From assembly GCA_004362315.1 (NCBI GenBank), contig SNWL01000010.1:248001-312000 (forward strand): a stretch of 64,000 nucleotides of DNA. Reading direction: 5' to 3'. How positions within the stretch are numbered: position 1 is the stretch's first letter; each line of letters begins with the position of its first letter. The notes under the pieces were generated by a model. The model worked only from the letters and a program-made list of their open reading frames with translations. It did no database searches and was not told where the DNA came from. Of the stretch, positions 59,758-64,000 are shown one piece after another. The position numbers were made by a program, and so were the translations under genes. Source of the stretch: Mycobacterium sp. BK086. GTDB lineage: Bacteria > Actinomycetota > Actinomycetes > Mycobacteriales > Mycobacteriaceae.

Positions 59758-60874
59758 CGGCGGTCACCTTCCCGATGGCTTTTGATACCTGGCGGGTGCT
59801 GACACCGAAGCTCTCGCTGAGAGCTCGTACGGTGAACACGTCCGGGGCCCATTCCCTGAGCGCTGCGATTTCCGACGCACCATCTTTGAACTTCTCGTAG
59901 GAGTCGAACCAGAGCACTCGCGCCAGCCTGCGCAGCATCGTGGGCAGTGGCAGCATGTCGACTCCCTGTTTCACAGCCACTCGCCACATATCGTTTGCCG
60001 CCGATGTGATTGCCGAACCGGACAGCCCCTCGGACAGATCGACAAGTCGACTGAGGTCGGTATCGGCAGAAGCGAGCTGGGCCAACGTATTTCGCCAAAT
60101 CAGCGTGCGCTCGGCGGCGCCGGGCAGGTCGACCTTCAGGGTGTAGTCAAATCGCCGCCACACCGCGCTATCCAGCAGCTGGGGATGATTGGTCGCGGCC
60201 ACCAGGATCGTCGAGGGATCCATGGCGTCGATATTCTGCAACAGCGAGATGACCACGCGCTGCAGCTCACCAATCTCGTGAGAATCCCCACGGTTTTTGG
60301 CCAGCGCATCGAACTCGTCCAGGAATAACACACATGGCATTGACGCATTGAAGTCGAACACGGTGCGCAGGTTGCGGCTGGTCTGTCCGAGCAGCGACGA
60401 CATCAGCGCGTCGCTGCGGCTCAGCACCAGGGGCAAGCGCAGATCTTTGGCGATGCGCGCAGCAATACTGGTCTTGCCGGTACCCGGCGGCCCGTAGATC
60501 AGCAGTCGATTAGATGCCGCTACGCCCTTGGCTGCCCACGTGTCATACATCTGCACCGACTCGAGGAAGTCGCCGAGGCGATCGCGTACATACGGGTGCA
60601 GCACGAGCTCGTCGACGGGCAGTTGCTCTGCCGGGGTCACGTCCACGATCGCGAGCATGTTCTCGACGTCGACCGGCGCCTTGGCCACACTCGACGACGC
60701 GCCGATGGCGGGTCCGGGCATTTTCGCCAGCACGGCGCGGACCGCGCGTGCCTGCCTCAATTCGCAGTCGCCCTCAAGCTTGGCTGCCAGCAGCTCTCCG
60801 TAGGAGTGCGCCTTGCGTGTGTCATGCATCAACGCCGCGTCCAGGATCTTCACGACCTCCGACAGATGCTCCAC
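59750..60874 (-). CDS. AAA ATPase paired with the subtilase, IetA-like
   Basis: The 374-residue product has an N-terminal helical domain (about 1-90), then an AAA domain with Walker A LLIYGPPGTGKTS (128-135), Walker B CVLFLDEFDAL (Asp 186, Glu 187), a sensor-1 TNHPQLLD and an arginine-finger region WRRFDYTLKVDLP. After it, a small helical C-terminal HTH-like region VRALSESFGVSTRQVSKAIG is present. It resembles FtsH/Vps4-like remodelling ATPases. It probably presents a substrate to the subtilase, whose gene it overlaps. The start is 235 bases from the divergent Ubl operon. Confidence 0.88.
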   Translation of the reverse strand: MEHLSEVVKILDAALMHDTRKAHSYGELLAAKLEGDCELRQARAVRAVLAKMPGPAIGASSSVAKAPVDVENMLAIVDVTPAEQLPVDELVLHPYVRDRLGDFLESVQMYDTWAAKGVAASNRLLIYGPPGTGKTSIAARIAKDLRLPLVLSRSDALMSSLLGQTSRNLRTVFDFNASMPCVLFLDEFDALAKNRGDSHEIGELQRVVISLLQNIDAMDPSTILVAATNHPQLLDSAVWRRFDYTLKVDLPGAAERTLIWRNTLAQLASADTDLSRLVDLSEGLSGSAITSAANDMWRVAVKQGVDMLPLPTMLRRLARVLWFDSYEKFKDGASEIAALREWAPDVFTVRALSESFGVSTRQVSKAIGKVTADA

Positions 60875-61007
60875 GACCCTCCAACTCGATAGCTACGTCA
60901 TTGCTGTTTCGGAAAGCGGCGCACTTGTCCCGGAATATTTATCAAACCAGGCGAATTCACCGAATACCGTCACGATATCAGTCAGATCTGTCTCACGGAT
61001 AGACCAG

Positions 61008-61066
61008 CTGCTTGATCTCCAAGCACCGCTTGCTTTTTCTTCAAGCAGCGCGTAGCTTTCAAGCAG
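61008..61066. promoter_or_regulatory. repeated CAAGCAG motifs between the divergent defence operons
   Basis: CTGCTTGA (61008-61015) is the exact complement of TCAAGCAG, which occurs at 61041-61048 and 61059-61066. Such spaced half-sites in a shared divergent promoter region suggest one regulator for both operons. Confidence 0.45.
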
Positions 61067-61109
61067 AGCGCGATCCACCTTCGGATCGCGTCTGAGATGA
61101 GGAGGACCC

Positions 61110-61403
61110 ATGACCATCGCCAACGACCGCGCCGATCGAGGCAACGCGCACGATCATCACGACTGGCTCGAACTGCGCATCTTCGCGCCCCGCGACCCGG
61201 AGGAACGAACCTTCGTCTTCGACAGCACCACCGTCGTTGGCGAAGCGGCCCGCGAGGTCGCAACGGCGTTCGGCTACGCCGAGGGAAACCACACCTTTCA
61301 GAATCGCCAGGACGACGTGCTGGATCGAACGACGACGCTGGCCCACGCCCACGTCCACGATGGTGAGCTGCTCGAACTCATCGATGTCGGGGGCGGGGTA
61401 TGA
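61110..61403 (+). CDS. ubiquitin-like (beta-grasp) protein
   Basis: The 97-residue product starts after GAGGAGG at 61110. WLELRIFAPRDPEERTFVFDSTTVVGEAAREVATAFGY and the later DGELLELIDV form the beta-grasp plan of bacterial ubiquitin-like proteins. The C-terminus is GGGV: a Gly-Gly plus one extra Gly and Val, so a peptidase would have to trim it before E1-type activation. Its stop overlaps the E2 gene. This is the substrate protein of the four-gene conjugation operon. Confidence 0.85.
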   Translation: MTIANDRADRGNAHDHHDWLELRIFAPRDPEERTFVFDSTTVVGEAAREVATAFGYAEGNHTFQNRQDDVLDRTTTLAHAHVHDGELLELIDVGGGV

Positions 61404-61891
61404 CGGTGACGGACCCGCGCGTCGCGCGGGCGGTCATCGACGCGGAGATGGCGGCCGTAGCGGCGTGGGCTGCTCGTAACGGGTGGGACGTCCGGATCGA
61501 CATCGACGGTGGCGTCGAGGGTCCGGTGCTGCAAGCCCGAACGGCCCATCCAGTAACCCACGTGCCGATTGTGTTCTACGCCGAATTGCACGATTACCCG
61601 GTGCTGCCGCCGGCATGGACCTGTCGCGACGCAGCCGGTGCCGTGAGCGCGGCGGCCTTTCCCCTGGCGGGAACGCGGCCGGGACTGAGCGGCTCGATCT
61701 TCCACGGCGCGCTGGTGCTCTGCGCCCCGTGGAACAGGCTGGCGTACGGCGCCCACGGCGGCCCCCACGCCGACTGGACGGATCTGACCGCTTGGAAGTC
61801 CATCGGCGGCGTGACCCAGGCGCACACCCTGGCCGACATGCTGGCCTCGATCGCGGTGCACCTGTCCGCCAGTCCGGGAACAGTCTCGTGA
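61400..61891 (+). CDS. E2-like ubiquitin-conjugating enzyme
   Basis: The 163-residue product has an E2 (UBC) fold with ALVLCAPWNRLAYGAHGGP around Cys 108, matching the bacterial E2 consensus (C-x-PWNRLAYG). The N-terminal helix plus DVRIDIDGGVEGPVLQAR fits strand 1. It should carry the Ubl protein as a thioester between E1 and its target. Genes on both sides overlap by a few bases. Confidence 0.88.
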   Translation: MTVTDPRVARAVIDAEMAAVAAWAARNGWDVRIDIDGGVEGPVLQARTAHPVTHVPIVFYAELHDYPVLPPAWTCRDAAGAVSAAAFPLAGTRPGLSGSIFHGALVLCAPWNRLAYGAHGGPHADWTDLTAWKSIGGVTQAHTLADMLASIAVHLSASPGTVS

Positions 61892-62430
61892 TGCCGGTGC
61901 ACCGGCGCACCCCGCTGCCGACCGCACCGGCGCGCGGCAAGCTGTTGGTCGCCGAACAAGTGCTCTCCCCTACCCTGGCTGCGCTGCGCGCGAGCTCCGG
62001 GCCCGACGGCCAGCACGAAGGTCTGGTGCTCTGGCTAGGCAGGACCGTCGAAACCACCACGGTGGTAATCGCACTAGTTTGCCCGCCGGCACGCACCGGG
62101 CGCGACTTCGTCCTACTCGACGAGCGCGCGGTTGCCGCCGCCTCCCGCGCCGCGCGCGGCTGCGGACTCGGCGTGGTCGCTCAAGTGCATAGTCACCCTG
62201 GCCGGGACACGCGCCATTCCGATGGCGATGACCAGCTAGTCCTGATGCCGTTCGAGGGAATGTTCTCCCTGGTGGTGGCGTCCTATGGCAGTGGCTCGAT
62301 AGAGCCCGGCCGCGGCGCGGGTCTGCACCAGTACCAGGATCGGCGCTGGGTGCGCATCACCGACGACCAGACCATGGTGGTGGTCCCCGCAGCGCTGGCC
62401 GTGGCGGCCTCCGCCGGGAGAGGCCACTGA
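61891..62430 (+). CDS. JAMM/MPN-type deubiquitinase-like metallopeptidase
   Basis: The 179-residue product has the JAMM metal motif H-S-H-P-x6-S-x2-D (His 100, His 102, Ser 110, Asp 113) and a preceding Glu 43 in HEGLVLWLG, the catalytic set of zinc isopeptidases. Rather than cleaving ubiquitin, it would trim the GGGV end of the Ubl or remove it from targets. It sits between the E2 and E1 genes with one-base overlaps. Confidence 0.9.
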   Translation: MPVHRRTPLPTAPARGKLLVAEQVLSPTLAALRASSGPDGQHEGLVLWLGRTVETTTVVIALVCPPARTGRDFVLLDERAVAAASRAARGCGLGVVAQVHSHPGRDTRHSDGDDQLVLMPFEGMFSLVVASYGSGSIEPGRGAGLHQYQDRRWVRITDDQTMVVVPAALAVAASAGRGH

Positions 62431-63845
62431 TGACTCCCGAGCAGATCACGCAGTTCTACTTCGCGCGCGACGCCCGAACCGTCAGCTACGGCAGCATTGC
62501 CGAATCCCTTTGCGCCGAAGTGGTCCTCGTCATCGGTGCCGCCGCCGCCGCGCGCCCCGGTCAAGTCGCGCTGCTGGCAGTGGTCAACATGATGGCGCGC
62601 ACCCACCGCTACTTCAGTATCGAGGTGCCGCCACTGCCGCTGGTCGCGTCATCACTCACCACCGCCACCTCGATCGCAGAGGCCGTCGGACAGACCGTTC
62701 TGGCCGCCAACCCTGCGGCCAGAGTCGTTGTCAACGGGAGGCGCATCGATACCAATGACATCACCGACCCACCTCGGCGCCAGGTATCGGCGGCAATCGG
62801 CGCCGATGTGACTGGGGATTTCGACATGTGGCTGGGCTGGGCCGGTGGGCTCGGACTCCTGACGACACACCCCATCCCCACCACCGATGCGGACTCCGGC
62901 GTCCTCGGGGCTGCCACCGCAGCGTGCATGGCCGCCGGAGGCCTGTTCCAGCGCAGTCACGGTCATCCCGTCCTGCCGGGCGCAGTCAACCTCGTCGAAC
63001 GCAGGAGTGCGAGCGGCGAGGATGTCGCGACGGCGGCGATCGGTTCGGGCACTGACGGTCTCGGTACCAGCAGCATCACCGGCCCGATCGACGCAGGCGA
63101 TGTGGCTGTCGTCGGCGCTGGCGCCGTCGCACACTCGTTGGGCTGGTGGACAAGGGAATTCGGGCACGCCGGGTCGTGGAGCGTGATCGACGGCGACGAC
63201 GCCGAATTGTCCAACGCCAACCGGTGTATGGCGATGAGCGCCGCGGACGCCGGGTGGCCTGGAGGGCTGCCGGGTCCGCCGGCCCGGACAAAAGCCGACG
63301 TGCTCGCCGACTTCCTGCACGCCGAACCGGTACCGACGTGGTTCGACACGCAGATTCCGGCGGTGCGCCCAGACCTTGTCCTGGTCCTCGCCAACGAACG
63401 CGGAGTGCGGGCGCACGCAGCCGCCCTGGGAGAACCCGTTCTCCTGCACGCCACCACATCCTCATCCTGGACCGCCGAGTTGCACCGCCACCTACCCACA
63501 GCTGACGACTGTCCAGCCTGTCGGATTCCTGCGGCCGCAACACCGGCCTTCGCCTGCGCCACAGGGCCCGTCGGCCCCGCACCCGACTCCGGTGATGCCG
63601 CACTGCCCTTTCTGTCCGCAGCGGCCGGTCTGATGCTGACCGTCGCGCTGTTCCAGCTGTCCCCGGATCAGGCACTGATCACGGGTCGCCACAACCACTG
63701 GCGATTGAGTTTTGAACGCGGCGTGAGCCTGCGTCCCTCGGTGCACGCGCCGAGCTGCCCACACACCCTGCCGACCGCGGCCCGCCGCACTCTGCACGCG
63801 GCGCAGCCGCGCAGGCATGACCACCTCGACCCTGCCTATCGCTGA
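62430..63845 (+). CDS. E1-like (ThiF-family) activating enzyme
   Basis: The 471-residue product has an N-terminal beta-rich and helical domain of about 215 residues, then a ThiF-like nucleotide-binding domain: VAVVGAGAVAHSLGW (about 226), SVIDGDDAELSNANRCM (Asp and Asn-x-x-Arg of the ATP site) and KADVLADF (Lys). Cys pairs DCPACR and PSCPH in the C-terminal part probably bind zinc. It should adenylate the Ubl C-terminus and pass it to the E2. I do not see a confidently assigned catalytic Cys. Confidence 0.87.
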   Translation: MTPEQITQFYFARDARTVSYGSIAESLCAEVVLVIGAAAAARPGQVALLAVVNMMARTHRYFSIEVPPLPLVASSLTTATSIAEAVGQTVLAANPAARVVVNGRRIDTNDITDPPRRQVSAAIGADVTGDFDMWLGWAGGLGLLTTHPIPTTDADSGVLGAATAACMAAGGLFQRSHGHPVLPGAVNLVERRSASGEDVATAAIGSGTDGLGTSSITGPIDAGDVAVVGAGAVAHSLGWWTREFGHAGSWSVIDGDDAELSNANRCMAMSAADAGWPGGLPGPPARTKADVLADFLHAEPVPTWFDTQIPAVRPDLVLVLANERGVRAHAAALGEPVLLHATTSSSWTAELHRHLPTADDCPACRIPAAATPAFACATGPVGPAPDSGDAALPFLSAAAGLMLTVALFQLSPDQALITGRHNHWRLSFERGVSLRPSVHAPSCPHTLPTAARRTLHAAQPRRHDHLDPAYR

Positions 63846-63872
63846 CTCATCCCGTGCCCGGCCGTTGTCCGA

Positions 63873-64000
63873 TCAGCGGGGCCGGTGCAGGACCTGCACA
63901 TGCGGGCGGTGCAGCGCGAGCCGAGGACGGGGCCGCAGCAGCACGAAATGCAATCGCAGCGTGGCACATTCAGCCAGGAAGGTGACTGCGCCCCGCTTGG
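63873..64000 (-). CDS. possible C-terminal end of a leftward gene cut by the window edge
   Basis: A leftward frame, open from the window edge, ends at a TGA at 63875-63873 and reads AVTFLAECATLRLHFVLL followed by an Arg/His-rich tail. It is open for its whole 41 codons. Nothing identifies a family. Confidence 0.3.
   Translation of the reverse strand, partial: KRGAVTFLAECATLRLHFVLLRPRPRLALHRPHVQVLHRPR

Overview
The window is GC-rich actinobacterial DNA, almost certainly from a Mycobacterium-type organism. Evidence is a WhiB-family iron-sulfur regulator, secreted lipoproteins with the PknH-type sensor fold, a PknH-like membrane kinase, a DUF7373-type lipoprotein, VapBC and ParD/zeta-type toxin-antitoxin modules, GTG/TTG starts and ATGA-type overlaps. 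I see no ribosomal, replication or central-metabolism genes, so the window reads as accessory DNA (genomic island or large plasmid; I cannot tell which).

Layout. (1) 0-2.4 kb: WhiB-like gene divergent from a sensor lipoprotein and a proline-rich protein. (2) 2.6-12.1 kb: a catabolic divergon around a LysR regulator. One arm carries SDR, cyclase and VOC genes; the rightward genes are a 3-hydroxyisobutyrate-dehydrogenase-like enzyme, an enolase-superfamily enzyme, an MFS transporter, a thiolase and both subunits of a 3-oxoacid CoA-transferase. (3) 12.4-16 kb: a tRNA 3' remnant, two lipoproteins and a Ser/Thr kinase with an extracellular sensor. (4) 16.4-21 kb: an IS110-family element, a small Cys/His-rich HTH protein and three toxin-antitoxin modules, each with an inverted repeat at its promoter. 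(5) 21.6-33 kb: a seven-gene leftward operon of alpha/beta hydrolase, degenerate CHAT protein, intact CHAT protein, caspase/gingipain-like protein, alpha-dioxygenase-like haem peroxidase (with eleven Cys-Gly repeats), catalase-related haem protein and a LAL-type LuxR regulator. (6) 33-46.5 kb: mostly single genes of mixed type (haem-binding-like, HELxE metalloprotein, CYTH, phospholipase D, DUF2278/lamin-tail, galactose-oxidase-like, small coiled-coil and secreted proteins), many preceded by an 18-bp palindrome CGAGTAG-N4-CTACTCG. (7) 47.3-54.5 kb: a clavaminate-synthase-like oxygenase, then a leftward signalling operon of FHA protein, DUF4407-kinase fusion, FHA-PP2C phosphatase and an unknown protein. 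(8) 54.6-57.4 kb: an integrase remnant, a 32-bp perfect palindrome and an unknown gene flanked by two copies of a hairpin repeat. (9) 57.5-63.8 kb: an AAA ATPase plus subtilase pair resembling the IetAS anti-phage system, divergent from a complete bacterial ubiquitin-like operon (Ubl, E2, JAMM peptidase, E1).

The most notable points are the palindrome regulon of region 6, the oxylipin-like operon with caspase-fold proteins in region 5, and the Ubl-conjugation/IetAS-like defence block at the right end. Region 5 may make or break fatty-acid hydroperoxides: its peroxidase carries the Tyr-x-x-His signature shared by cyclo-oxygenases and alpha-dioxygenases. The LuxR-type regulator at the end of that operon is one candidate for the palindrome-binding factor; this is inference.
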